From the NCBI RefSeq assembly GCF_014696345.1, contig NZ_JACJPY010000007.1, forward strand, positions 48,423-112,422: a stretch of 64,000 bases of DNA, in the 5' to 3' direction. The notes under the pieces were generated by a model, which worked only from the letters and a program-made list of their open reading frames with translations, searched no databases and was not told the origin of the DNA. Below, piece after piece: positions 7,927 to 16,411 of the stretch. Positions within the stretch are counted from its first letter, which is position 1, and every line of letters starts with the position of its first letter. The translations under genes were made by a program, and so were the position numbers. Origin of the DNA: Pseudanabaena cinerea FACHB-1277. GTDB lineage: Bacteria > Cyanobacteriota > Cyanobacteriia > Pseudanabaenales > Pseudanabaenaceae.

Positions 7927-8724
7927 ATGGCATTGAAAAAAGGAAAAACCCAAGAATTGCCCCAAACCACTAGTTCAGATGATCTTCAGGATAATCAGAG
8001 TGGCAGTCTTCGTGGGTTTCGGGAAACCCTTAAGGATGTTTTAGAAGATATTACGACTCTGGAAGTCAATACTATTGTCGTTAGTAATATTTCGACTGAT
8101 AAGTTTGATGCAAGGAAATTTTATGAAGATATTCTCAACAGCATTACTTACAAAATAGAAGATGTTTTGCAAGACAGGTACATTGAGCTATCTCAGAAGG
8201 CAGAGGCTCTTAGAAAAAAAGGTGCAGCTATTTCCTCCGAAGAACATAGCAGTTACAACAGCGAAGTTAGCGACTATGAAAAATTAAAGTCAAAGTTTGA
8301 CAAATATAAGCAGGACACTTTAGCTATTTCTCAAGCTCGGTTTGAGCAGGAACAAAAATACTATAAAGATGTGCAGCAGCAATTTAGCAAGTTAGACTTT
8401 AGTAAAAATATTAATCAAACTAGCAATCGCCTTGATCCTGATGCAGCCACCACTCGCTTTTTACGGAAGTTATGGGAGGCTGAACAAACTATTATTCACA
8501 ACGATCGCATTTATGCCCAGACTAGGTTTCAGCTTGATGGCGACCTAAGCAATCGCTTTATTGGAGATCTATTTGGGTTTGACAATTCCAAGCTTACCTC
8601 TGAAAAAGCACAATTAATTTTAAAGATCCATAATCAAGCTGTAGAAAATGCTGAATCACAATGGTCAAAGCTCATTAATACTGTTGTCGATCTAGTCACA
8701 AAATTGATTCCCTATCGTAAGTAA
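7927..8724 (+). CDS. Hypothetical coiled-coil protein (265 aa)
   Basis: 265 residues, soluble. Residues ~70-165 are strongly charged and heptad-like (ELSQKAEALRKKG, YEKLKSKFDKYKQD, RFEQEQKYYKDVQQQFSKL), consistent with a long coiled coil. A C-terminal helical part contains FIGDLFGFDNSKL and ends in a hydrophobic LINTVVDLVTKLIPYRK helix that might associate with membrane. AAGGAG lies 11 bp before the ATG. I do not recognise the family. A membrane protein gene follows after 24 bp, so the two are probably co-transcribed and could be partners. Confidence 0.65.
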   Translation: MALKKGKTQELPQTTSSDDLQDNQSGSLRGFRETLKDVLEDITTLEVNTIVVSNISTDKFDARKFYEDILNSITYKIEDVLQDRYIELSQKAEALRKKGAAISSEEHSSYNSEVSDYEKLKSKFDKYKQDTLAISQARFEQEQKYYKDVQQQFSKLDFSKNINQTSNRLDPDAATTRFLRKLWEAEQTIIHNDRIYAQTRFQLDGDLSNRFIGDLFGFDNSKLTSEKAQLILKIHNQAVENAESQWSKLINTVVDLVTKLIPYRK

Positions 8725-8748
8725 TCGCAATTAATTGCAAAGAAATGT

Positions 8749-9819
8749 ATGGCGATCGCATCAAGTTGGTTGACTATTGATGATGATGAATTGAAGTTGC
8801 AATTAAGCTTAGATGTTTTAATGCAGGTTGAAGCGGATATGGCTGAATTTGCTAGTCGAGATCGCACAGCAATTATTTATAAATTAGACAGTGAGCTACT
8901 ATTACCAGTTCTCGCTTCTGGATTTGGCATATCGAAGGCATTCAATGCTAAGGGGGCGATCGCCGTTTGGACCTATTACGATCAAATCTCTACTACAGTA
9001 CCAATTGTTAGGACTCTGCTAACCCTTGATGGCGATCTTAGTCAAAAGGTGAATCAACAATTTTTACAGAGTCCGATCGCAGAGAGAATTATCTCGGTTC
9101 ATAGCTTTTTGATCGGTCAAATATCACAGCAGATCGTCACAGTAATTACTGAGTATATTTACTTGCGATTGCAGCCATATGTTATAGGCTTTAGTACTTA
9201 CGTGGCTACGCGCCTGTATTTCTGCGATCCTATTCGTGCCATTATCGCCAAACTAGCCGATAGTTTGAGTATGCCAAATGAATTACAGACGGCATTACAG
9301 ACGGCAACTAATCATTTTACGGACTGCAATATTTTGGCAGTTTCTTTGACAGCAATAGCCCTATTGATTTGGTGGTTAGTTAGCAAATCGCCCTTAGCAT
9401 TTTTGCGGCAGTCTTTCCAATCGCCGAACTCCAAAGAAGGACAGATTTCTTCTATGGGGCAGTCATTTATTAAGTCCTTAAATCAGCTATGCTTTCGGAT
9501 ATTTAACAAGTCCTTAAATCAGTTGGGTGCGGATTTTTTAAAATTATTAGATAGCCGTTGGGCAAAAATCTTGGCGATCGCTTTACTCCTAGTTTTGGGC
9601 ATGAGTTGGCTATTAGAGTCACAAGGGATGCTGCTAAGTACGCAACAACGGACATCAGTCCATAAACTCGCAAGCTCTTTGGAGCCATTTTTACCATTGG
9701 CGATCATCAGTGTCAGGCAGAAAATTATATCTTGGTTGGGTAATATTTTCTTTGGTAATCCCTTGTCTTCTAAATTATTTATCAAATTATTTTTTGGGCG
9801 GTTTCTAACCATGAGATGA
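8749..9819 (+). CDS. Hypothetical integral membrane protein (356 aa)
   Basis: 356 residues. The N-terminal ~100 residues look soluble. Hydrophobic stretches then follow near 115-165 (SVHSFLIGQISQQIVTVITEYIYL onward), ~205-225 (AVSLTAIALLIWWLV) and ~280-300 (ILAIALLLVLGMSWLL), with more hydrophobic C-terminal helices. A short internal duplication (KSLNQL twice, from the repeated DNA AAGTCCTTAAATCAG) sits before the third. No known family is recognised. It is directly downstream of the coiled-coil gene, and its stop overlaps a possible start of the GH19 gene (ATGA), so all three are likely one operon. A role in moving or controlling the lytic enzyme is possible but unproven. Confidence 0.65.
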   Translation: MAIASSWLTIDDDELKLQLSLDVLMQVEADMAEFASRDRTAIIYKLDSELLLPVLASGFGISKAFNAKGAIAVWTYYDQISTTVPIVRTLLTLDGDLSQKVNQQFLQSPIAERIISVHSFLIGQISQQIVTVITEYIYLRLQPYVIGFSTYVATRLYFCDPIRAIIAKLADSLSMPNELQTALQTATNHFTDCNILAVSLTAIALLIWWLVSKSPLAFLRQSFQSPNSKEGQISSMGQSFIKSLNQLCFRIFNKSLNQLGADFLKLLDSRWAKILAIALLLVLGMSWLLESQGMLLSTQQRTSVHKLASSLEPFLPLAIISVRQKIISWLGNIFFGNPLSSKLFIKLFFGRFLTMR

Positions 9820-9848
9820 TCGTTTGTACGCAGGTATCAGGTAAAGTC

Positions 9849-11108
9849 ATGAAACAAATTGAGATTTGGCGATCGCAAGCTGCTGCATCCTTGGGCTTTC
9901 TAGTGCCGAAAATTAGGGGTGAGCTTAATCAGCAAGATGGACTAGTAGATGATCTTATCCGTGCATTGAATAATTTGCCCCTCCGCCCTGTCAATCGGCA
10001 ACCCTATGCAGGCATTTTTCCTGCCGCCGACTTACCCACATGGCGAAATCGCGCCGCCACCACACTGCAAGCATCTGTACCAAAAATTCCTGATGTGGAG
10101 GGAAATGTATTTGATGGGGCGATCGATGATTTGATTCGCGTGATCCGTAATTTGCCCGCCCGTCCCATAGGGCGATCGCCCTATGCTGGTCTATTTGCGG
10201 CTGCCGATTTACCCACATGGCGCAATCAGGCAGCGCAGTTTTTAGCCAGTGCGATCGCGAATATTCCCGACCCTAAGCATAATGATATTGATAATCGAGT
10301 GGATGACCTGATTCGGGCAATGAGTGGTTTACCCTTGCGTCCAGCGATCCGTAAACCCTATGAAGGTCTTTACAATGCCCCGAACCTGTCAGGCTTGAGA
10401 AACTTGGCAGCACAACGAATGCAGCAGTTGGTGTCGGCAATAAAGGATGATCCTAATCCTAAAGATGCCCTAGTCGATACTACGATTCGTATTCTCAACA
10501 ACCTGCCGCCCCGTACCCCCAATCAGCCCCCCTATGCAGGGCTTTATCCTGAGGCTGTCGCTAATACTGCTAGTGGCACTAATCATATCAATCAGGCGCA
10601 ATTAATGGCGATCGCCCCCTATGCTCGGCGCGATCGCCTCGAAAAGTTACTGCCCCATCTCAACACCACATTGGAGCGCTACAACATCACCACACCCCTT
10701 CGCAAAGCCCATTTCCTCGCTCAGGTTGGACATGAAAGCGATGGCTTTAATACCAATGAAGAATATGCATCGGGCGCAGACTATGAATGGCGGCGCGATC
10801 TTGGCAATACCCAAGCAGGTGACGGCGTAAGATTTAAAGGGCGCGGACTAATTCAAGTGACTGGACGCGCTAACTACGAAGAATGTGGTAGAGCCTTAGG
10901 AGTTGATCTGATTAGAAACCCTCAGCGCCTAGGTGATTATGATTTAGCTTGTTTGAGTGCAGGCTGGTTTTGGAGTACCCGCAATCTTAACCCCCATGCC
11001 GATCGCGATGATGTGGTTCGCATTACCCGCATTATCAATGGCGGAGAAAATGGACTAGCCGATCGCCGCAATTACCTTGCTAGGGCTAAGCGCGTCTTCG
11101 GGATTTAG
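9849..11108 (+). CDS. GH19 lysozyme/chitinase-like enzyme with four N-terminal repeats
   Basis: I place the start at ATG 9849 (preceded by AGGTAAAG; the first repeat begins MKQIEIW). The ORF track start at 9816 overlaps the upstream stop and is the alternative. Residues 1-~240 are four ~60-residue repeats, each with W/L-R-x-x-A-A, an acidic VDDLIR helix, NLPxRP and PYAGLF/Y. The C-terminal ~180 residues match the glycoside hydrolase 19 fold used by phage-type endolysins: AHFLAQVGHESDGF with the catalytic Glu, a second Glu region before RRDLGNTQ, FKGRGLIQVTGRANY, and AGWFWSTRNLN. It should cleave peptidoglycan or chitin-like glycan. There is no signal peptide, so export needs a holin-like partner or lysis; the membrane protein upstream is a candidate. 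Confidence 0.8.
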   Translation: MKQIEIWRSQAAASLGFLVPKIRGELNQQDGLVDDLIRALNNLPLRPVNRQPYAGIFPAADLPTWRNRAATTLQASVPKIPDVEGNVFDGAIDDLIRVIRNLPARPIGRSPYAGLFAAADLPTWRNQAAQFLASAIANIPDPKHNDIDNRVDDLIRAMSGLPLRPAIRKPYEGLYNAPNLSGLRNLAAQRMQQLVSAIKDDPNPKDALVDTTIRILNNLPPRTPNQPPYAGLYPEAVANTASGTNHINQAQLMAIAPYARRDRLEKLLPHLNTTLERYNITTPLRKAHFLAQVGHESDGFNTNEEYASGADYEWRRDLGNTQAGDGVRFKGRGLIQVTGRANYEECGRALGVDLIRNPQRLGDYDLACLSAGWFWSTRNLNPHADRDDVVRITRIINGGENGLADRRNYLARAKRVFGI

Positions 11109-11173
11109 CATAATTTAGAAGTGAATTTATAATTAAAATACGCAAATCATACGGTTTTAGCGAGGGCGAATCA

Positions 11174-12067
11174 ATGACTCTACAGCCTTTAGCACCACTA
11201 GCATCCCTAGAATCTCAGGCGATCGCCCTAGAGGATCTGCCTGAGATCGACTATCCCGACAGTGACGGCAACCCCATGGCAGACAATACTGAGCAATATC
11301 GCTGGATCGTAATTATTAAAGAAAATCTAGAGATCATGTATGCCGATGATCCCCATGTATTTATTGCGGGGGACTTGCTTTGGTATCCTGTCCGGCGCAG
11401 CCAAAAACGGGTTGCCCCTGATGTGATGGTGGCGCTAGGTCGCCCTAAAGGTCGCAGAGGCTCTTATAAACAATGGTTGGAAGATAATATTGCGCCGCAG
11501 GTGGTTTTTGAAATTCTTTCACCTAGCAACAAGGATCGGCGCGGCATTGACTCCCTCGAAGACAAATTTAATTTCTATCAAACCTATGGTGTCCAGGAAT
11601 ATTACATTTACGATCCCGATGAATTAATGCTAGAAGGTTGGCAAAAAATTGGCGATCGCTTAGTGCAGATTCCTTCGATGATGAATTGGGTTAGCCCCTT
11701 ACTTGGCATCAGGTTTGATTGGGCGATCGCTCAGGAATTAATTATTTCCCGTCCTGATGGTCAAAGATTTTTGTCACCCGTGGAGCTAAGTCAAAGGTTG
11801 CAACAGTCAGAAATCCAAGTTTGGCAAGAGCAACAGCGCACCGCCCAAGAACGCCGCCGTGCCGAATCTCTGCAACAAAGGGCTGAACAGGAAACCTTAA
11901 GGGCTGAACAAGAAGCTTTACGGGCTGAGCAGGAAGCTTTACGGGCTGAACAAGAAGCTTTACGGGCTGAGCAGGAAGCTTTACGGGCTGAACAGGAAAA
12001 ACAACGCGCCGATCGCCTTGCCGAACGTTTACGTGCTATGGGCATTGATCCTAATGACCCAATTTGA
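11174..12067 (+). CDS. Uma2-family (DUF820) PD-(D/E)XK endonuclease-like protein
   Basis: 297 residues. The core (residues ~30-190) has the DUF820 pattern: VAPDVMVALGRPKG with the Asp, then VVFEILSPSNKD with the Glu, then KFNFYQTYGVQEYYIYDPD, as in the restriction-endonuclease-fold proteins expanded in cyanobacteria. The C-terminus is a charged helix built from six copies of RAEQEAL before the family-typical ADRLAERLRAMGIDPND. Biological role is unknown for the family. The next gene overlaps its last 14 bp. Confidence 0.88.
   Translation: MTLQPLAPLASLESQAIALEDLPEIDYPDSDGNPMADNTEQYRWIVIIKENLEIMYADDPHVFIAGDLLWYPVRRSQKRVAPDVMVALGRPKGRRGSYKQWLEDNIAPQVVFEILSPSNKDRRGIDSLEDKFNFYQTYGVQEYYIYDPDELMLEGWQKIGDRLVQIPSMMNWVSPLLGIRFDWAIAQELIISRPDGQRFLSPVELSQRLQQSEIQVWQEQQRTAQERRRAESLQQRAEQETLRAEQEALRAEQEALRAEQEALRAEQEALRAEQEKQRADRLAERLRAMGIDPNDPI
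11879..12004 (+). repeat. Six 21-bp tandem repeats inside the Uma2 gene
   Basis: In-frame units of the form CGGGCTGAACAGGAAGCTTTA encode RAEQEAL six times, the first and last being degenerate. Units alternate GAG CAG and GAA CAA codons, showing that pairs of units were duplicated. Copy number can change without a frameshift. Confidence 0.9.
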
Positions 12068-12635
12068 CGGCAATCTCGGACTCTGTGGCGCTCATCGCTC
12101 GGGCAAGACGACTTTGGCAAAAGCGATCGCCTCCCGCACGGAGATGACCTTTGTGCAGACAACCACTAGCCAAGTTTTCGCAGACTTAGGGCTAGACCCT
12201 GCCGCACCGATGGACTTTGCCACCAGATTATTTGTGCAGAACCATGTCCTTGATACTGCCGAAAAAATTTGGCAAACTGCGATCGCTCCTTTCGTTAGCG
12301 ATCGTACCCCCATCGACATGATCGCCTATACCCTTGGCGACATTCAAGGCAAAACTGAGGTGAATTTTGCCTTGCTCAACCAATATATAAATCGCTGCTT
12401 TGCCATCACTAATCGATATTTTCAAAATTTAGCGATCATACAACCAGGAATTTCGCTCATATACGAAGAAGGCAAAGCCGCTTTAAACGCTTCCTACATT
12501 GAGCATATTAATGTTTTGGTAATCGGTCTATGTGCTGACCCTCGACTCCATGCCAATGTATTTTGTAATCCACGCGATGCGATCGCCCTTGACATAAGAA
12601 TTGACAGGATTTTAAAAGGATTTGCCCAGCTATAG
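12054..12635 (+). CDS. P-loop NTPase (AAA/nucleotide-kinase-like)
   Basis: The track start at 12018 runs over the Uma2 gene in another frame. ATG 12054 (MTQFDGNLGLCGAHRSGKTTL) puts the Walker A motif GAHRSGKTT at residues ~10-18, as expected for a compact kinase-like NTPase. About 193 residues. A lid-like middle, an SDRTPIDM segment that may carry an acidic residue, and a C-terminal DIRIDRILKGF complete it. ATPase or nucleotide/sugar kinase activity is likely; the substrate cannot be read. It overlaps the Uma2 stop by 14 bp and is followed by a long hairpin, so Uma2 and this gene probably form one transcript. Confidence 0.7.
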   Translation: MTQFDGNLGLCGAHRSGKTTLAKAIASRTEMTFVQTTTSQVFADLGLDPAAPMDFATRLFVQNHVLDTAEKIWQTAIAPFVSDRTPIDMIAYTLGDIQGKTEVNFALLNQYINRCFAITNRYFQNLAIIQPGISLIYEEGKAALNASYIEHINVLVIGLCADPRLHANVFCNPRDAIALDIRIDRILKGFAQL

Positions 12636-12659
12636 CAAAGCAAGTTTTGGTAAGTACAT

Positions 12660-12714
12660 AAAACCCAAAAAGCGATGGGCGGCGCGAAGCGCCGCCCATC
12701 GCTTTTTGGGTTTT
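12660..12714. terminator. Long perfect hairpin (26-bp stem, GAA loop)
   Basis: A perfect 26-bp inverted repeat with a 3-nt GAA loop: the core is GGGCGGCGC GAA GCGCCGCCC, flanked by AAACCCAAAAA and TTTTTGGGTTT. It is a strong intrinsic terminator after the NTPase gene, symmetric enough to work in both directions. The same GGCGC-GAA-GCGCC core recurs at 28.29 kb. Confidence 0.85.
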
Positions 12715-12765
12715 GCTAGGAATAGCGCGATAAAATAAGAGCAGTGGACTGATTAACAAATAACT

Positions 12766-13416
12766 ATGGCAGAAGCAATTACCATCGCTGACATTTATAA
12801 ACTATTTGAACAGACTAATGCCGCCCTCGATCAATCACGCATAGAATTTAACCGTAGCATTGCTGCATCCCGTGCCGAATTTGAGCAAAGTCTGGCAAAA
12901 TCTCGCACCGAAGCCGATCGCCGTGCTGCTGATGCCGATCGCCGTCTAGCCAAATTAGAAAAAACTGTTGAACGTACAAGTAAAGCTGTTGACAGCCTGA
13001 CAACAAGATGGGGAAGCTTTGTGGAAGAATTAGTCCGCCCTGCGGTGGTGCGAATGTTTCGCGATCGCGGCATTTTGATCACGCATACCATGGAAAGGGT
13101 GCGATCGCCGCTTGCGTCTGGTATGCCTATGGAAATTGACATTTTGGGCGTAAACGGGATGAAGGTGGTGGCGGTGGAGTGCAAATCGCGCCTGTCTAAA
13201 GATGATGTTGATGAAATGATTGGGCGACTGATCAATTTTAAAACCGCTTTTCCAGAGTATGCTCAATACAGTCTCTATGGGGCAGTGGCGGTAATTGAAA
13301 TTAATGAGGGGGTTGATGTTTATGCCTATCGCAAGGGCTTATTTGTAATTCGCACCAATGGCGCATCGGTGGAAATTGCCAATGACGATCAGTTTCTGCC
13401 AATGACTTGGGGTTAG
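12766..13416 (+). CDS. DUF3782-type PD-(D/E)XK nuclease-like protein with coiled-coil N-terminus
   Basis: 216 residues. Residues 1-75 are a charged coiled coil (RSIAASRAEFEQSLAKSRTEAD, then RRAADADRRLAKLEKTVER). The C-terminal domain has MEIDILGVNG followed by VVAVECKSRLS, the E-D...E-x-K arrangement of the PD-(D/E)XK fold used in many restriction-type nucleases. This pairing of a coiled coil with a nuclease fold is the DUF3782 arrangement frequent in cyanobacteria. It is a monocistronic gene between the long hairpin and the glycosyltransferase. Nuclease activity is inferred from motif only. Confidence 0.8.
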   Translation: MAEAITIADIYKLFEQTNAALDQSRIEFNRSIAASRAEFEQSLAKSRTEADRRAADADRRLAKLEKTVERTSKAVDSLTTRWGSFVEELVRPAVVRMFRDRGILITHTMERVRSPLASGMPMEIDILGVNGMKVVAVECKSRLSKDDVDEMIGRLINFKTAFPEYAQYSLYGAVAVIEINEGVDVYAYRKGLFVIRTNGASVEIANDDQFLPMTWG

Positions 13417-13486
13417 GAAGCATAAATGTGACTTGTTACATCGCAAATCACGTTGCAAATCACATCTATAGTTTTATAATCGCTCT

Positions 13487-15664
13487 ATGTCGCACACTAA
13501 CCACCCTTCTCTTCAGTTAGGAATCGAGCTGCTATTACAAGGTAATGAGCAGGAAGCACAAATGGCATGGCTAGATGCCCTTAGTTCGTTAGGCGAGGTT
13601 GAAGCATCTGAATTTTTATTGAAATTAGCAGAAAGTTTAGTAATAGAGGGGAATAAACAAAAAGATTTGGGCAACTGGTGGCTGGCTTGGGTGTTGTATC
13701 GCTATGCTTGCGAAAACTTACCAAGTCTAGAAAATTGGTTGCAAGCATTAAAAGCTTCTCTGCAAGCGGCGGTTAACTCTAGTGAGTCCGATTTAGAACC
13801 CGATTGGGAAGCTCTTGGTCAATGCCTAGAAATGCTCACAGCTCAAAAATTTACGATCGCCCCAGAGATAGTTCCTCTGTTATTCACGAGTTTAGAAATA
13901 TTACGATCGCAATATCCACAAAGTTTAGAAAACCTTGATGTCGATACTTATTACTATTTGGGTTTACTTTATCGCCGTGAGCATAAAATTTATGAAGCGA
14001 TCGCCGCATACCAAGAAGCGGTAAACTTAGCCCCTGAGAGGCTAGAAATATATGAAAATTTAATCGAAGGATTAATAATTCTGGCTAATTCAGGCTTGCA
14101 AATACATAGCGACTGGCGCAATGTTACGGAAATATATTTACAGGTTTGCCATGAATTAAATGCGTTAAATGCGAGCGATCCTCAATTAATTCAAACAGCA
14201 ATTCCCCAATCAATTCCCCAATCAATTCCTCAATGCCATTGGTCAGCCGCCTCTCTGCGCGTGAAGAGTTACCTAATGTCGGGAATGTACGACCAAGCCT
14301 TGACCTATTTTCTGGAACTGGAGTCGCAAATCTATGCCAATCCCGATTGGTTAAGTGCCGAAGATTGGCGATCGCTGTACCTTAATTTGCTGTTTTTAGT
14401 GCCTTTCCTCCGCGATGACCCCGTACTCAATGGTCAATTATTTGACTTTATTGGCGATCACTCGCGGCAATCTTGGTTACAGAACTTTTTTGACGATCAT
14501 CCTCAATTTCAATTTACGCCCAAAATCCTTACCAATACAGCTAGTCAATCCCCACCCCACAAATCGCTCCGCATTGGCATCATGTCTGGACTATTGCGCC
14601 GCCATTCTGTGGCTTGGTGTTCTAAGGATTGGCTATTCGAGCTAGCCAAAATTGCACCTGATACGCATTTCTATCTCACCGCCCAATTTCCTGCTGATGA
14701 GATCACCCAACAGTTTGAGCAGCTTGGCGATCGCCTGTACAAAATGCAAGCGACCAGTGAAGAAAGGCAAATTGCAGAAATAACCCAACAGCTCATCAAT
14801 GACGATCTTGATGTGTTGATTGACCTAGATGCTATGATGAACAACCTCCATGCGCCAATTATGGCGGCGAAACCCGCTAAGCATTGCATTTCTTGGGCTG
14901 GTTTTGCTTCACCATATTTGACTCAAAACAACTATTTTTTAGGCGATCGCCATCTGCTACCCCCTGAGGTCGAACCGCACTTTGTCGAACGGTTGTTGCG
15001 AATGCCTGACTCCTATGTTGCTATGCAGGAATTAGCAAGCGTTCCCATCGATCGCCAAGCCGTTAGACAATCTTTAGGCATTGCGCCAGAACAATTGGTA
15101 TATCTCACAATTTCCGCAGGACATAAGTTTAACCCTGCTACAGCCTCGGCGATCGCCCAAATTTTACAGCGCGTTCCCAACAGCGTGCTACTGCATAAGG
15201 GCAAAGGCGAGCTAGAGGTGATCAAAGGCATCTATGAGCAAGCCTGCGATCGCTACCATGTTGATTGTGGTCGCATCAAGTTTTTGCCACCCCGCACTAA
15301 AACCGAAGAAGAACATCGTTCCACCTATCAACTAGCCGATATCCTCCTTGACTCCTACCCCTACAATAGCTGCACCCATAGCCTAGAAGCATTTTGGCAA
15401 GGTTTACCCGTTGTCACCATTGTCGGAGCGCAAATGTTTTCCCGCTTTGGCTATTCTTTTTTCCAAACTTTAGGCATCCAAGAGGGCATCGCGTGGAACT
15501 GGGAGGAATATGTGCAGTGGGGTGAGCGCCTCGGCAAGGATCGCGATTTGCGTGAGTCCCTATCGATCGCGCTTTACCAAGCTAAACAGCCTGAAACCCT
15601 ATCCCCTCTCTGGAATCCCTCCAAATTTGCTCAGGACTTATACGATTTGTTGCTTCGTCTATAG
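13487..15664 (+). CDS. TPR protein with SPINDLY-type O-linked N-acetylglucosamine transferase domain (GT41)
   Basis: 725 residues. The N-terminal ~330 residues are helical with at least one clear TPR pair (YYYLGLLYRREHKIYEAIAAYQEAVNLAPERLEIY). From ~355 the GT41 catalytic region follows: KSLRIGIMSGLLRRHSVAWC, ISWAGFASPYLT, YLTISAGHKFNPATASAIAQIL, LPPRTKTEEEH and ADILLDSYPYNSCTHSLEAFWQGLPVVT, matching bacterial SPINDLY/OGT proteins that add GlcNAc or another sugar to Ser/Thr of proteins in the cytosol. The type IV pilin gene starts 162 bp downstream on the same strand, which makes pilin a possible but unproven target. Confidence 0.88.
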   Translation: MSHTNHPSLQLGIELLLQGNEQEAQMAWLDALSSLGEVEASEFLLKLAESLVIEGNKQKDLGNWWLAWVLYRYACENLPSLENWLQALKASLQAAVNSSESDLEPDWEALGQCLEMLTAQKFTIAPEIVPLLFTSLEILRSQYPQSLENLDVDTYYYLGLLYRREHKIYEAIAAYQEAVNLAPERLEIYENLIEGLIILANSGLQIHSDWRNVTEIYLQVCHELNALNASDPQLIQTAIPQSIPQSIPQCHWSAASLRVKSYLMSGMYDQALTYFLELESQIYANPDWLSAEDWRSLYLNLLFLVPFLRDDPVLNGQLFDFIGDHSRQSWLQNFFDDHPQFQFTPKILTNTASQSPPHKSLRIGIMSGLLRRHSVAWCSKDWLFELAKIAPDTHFYLTAQFPADEITQQFEQLGDRLYKMQATSEERQIAEITQQLINDDLDVLIDLDAMMNNLHAPIMAAKPAKHCISWAGFASPYLTQNNYFLGDRHLLPPEVEPHFVERLLRMPDSYVAMQELASVPIDRQAVRQSLGIAPEQLVYLTISAGHKFNPATASAIAQILQRVPNSVLLHKGKGELEVIKGIYEQACDRYHVDCGRIKFLPPRTKTEEEHRSTYQLADILLDSYPYNSCTHSLEAFWQGLPVVTIVGAQMFSRFGYSFFQTLGIQEGIAWNWEEYVQWGERLGKDRDLRESLSIALYQAKQPETLSPLWNPSKFAQDLYDLLLRL

Positions 15665-15826
15665 CATTAAAACCCCAGAATCAGACTACTAGCGCCGCTA
15701 CTCTAATTTTAGGGTGAGTCTGGTGTCAGCCATATTTTCGGATTTTGATGAGTTAAAGTATCCCCAAAGTGGGTAAATTATCATAAGGGGTCTACGGGTC
15801 AAACATTTAAGACAAGGTAAGGGAAA

Positions 15827-16411
15827 GTGAAGAATCAAAGTTTACGTTTTGCCATTAGTTTGTTAGTCGGTTTGTTGCTACGCGATCGCCGCAATCAACA
15901 AGGACAGCCAGATAGCCAAGGCTTTACCCTAGTTGAACTGTTAGTTGTGATTATTATTATCGGCATTCTCGCGGCGATCGCCTTACCCTCCTTTCTCAAT
16001 CAAGCCCAAAAAGCCAAATTTGCCGAAGCTAAGTCCTATGTCAGCGTCATGAATCGACTCCAACACGCTTACTACATGGAAAAAAACAAATTTGCCAATA
16101 GCCTCGGTTTATTGAGTTTAGGTGAAAATACTACTTCTAGTGCTTATAGCTATAAAATCGTTACTGGCAGTCTCACAGGCACAGCAACCCCTGTACAGAT
16201 TGATCGTATTGTCACCAGCGCCGCAGAGCCACGAGGCGCAGGCTTAAAAAGCTTTTTGGGGGTGGTGGGCGTAACTAGATTAAACTCTATGGTGCAACTA
16301 GAAACCCTATATTGCACTTCCAATGATGCTAATGGCTCAACCCCCCCTGGCAGAATTACTGCTGACGATCAAGATGTGCTTTGTCCTGTAAATTTTAGTG
16401 TTTTACCCTGA
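15827..16411 (+). CDS. pilA: Type IV major-pilin-like protein
   Basis: 194 residues from GTG 15827 (upstream AAGGTAAGGG as ribosome site). A long leader of ~32 residues ends in G|F, followed by the class III signal FTLVELLVVIIIIGILAAIALPS, with Glu5 and the hydrophobic N-terminal helix of type IV pilins, then NQAQKAKFAEAKSYVSVMNRLQHAYYMEK as in cyanobacterial PilA. Prepilin peptidase would cleave after the Gly. Two Cys near the C-terminus (TLYCTSND ... DVLCPVN) could form the usual D-region disulfide. A C7 run lies in the C-terminal coding part. A near-identical inverted copy of the last ~155 coding bases sits at 43.83-44.0 kb. Confidence 0.92.
   Translation: MKNQSLRFAISLLVGLLLRDRRNQQGQPDSQGFTLVELLVVIIIIGILAAIALPSFLNQAQKAKFAEAKSYVSVMNRLQHAYYMEKNKFANSLGLLSLGENTTSSAYSYKIVTGSLTGTATPVQIDRIVTSAAEPRGAGLKSFLGVVGVTRLNSMVQLETLYCTSNDANGSTPPGRITADDQDVLCPVNFSVLP

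Noticed and set aside
9816-9848. Earlier start of the GH19 gene at 9816
   Set aside because: Not excluded, since it overlaps the stop before it, but the 11 extra residues are not part of the repeat and a better ribosome site precedes 9849.
6699-11108. Prophage or tailocin
   Set aside because: Apart from the GH19 domain there are no capsid, tail, baseplate, terminase or integrase genes in the region.
11879-12004. Tandem repeats considered as a CRISPR array
   Set aside because: Units are contiguous 21-mers, in frame, with no spacers; they encode a helical heptad-like repeat.
12831-13235. ORF of 134 aa on the minus strand
   Set aside because: Shadow of the DUF3782 gene; Arg/Ser-rich composition typical of an antisense frame.
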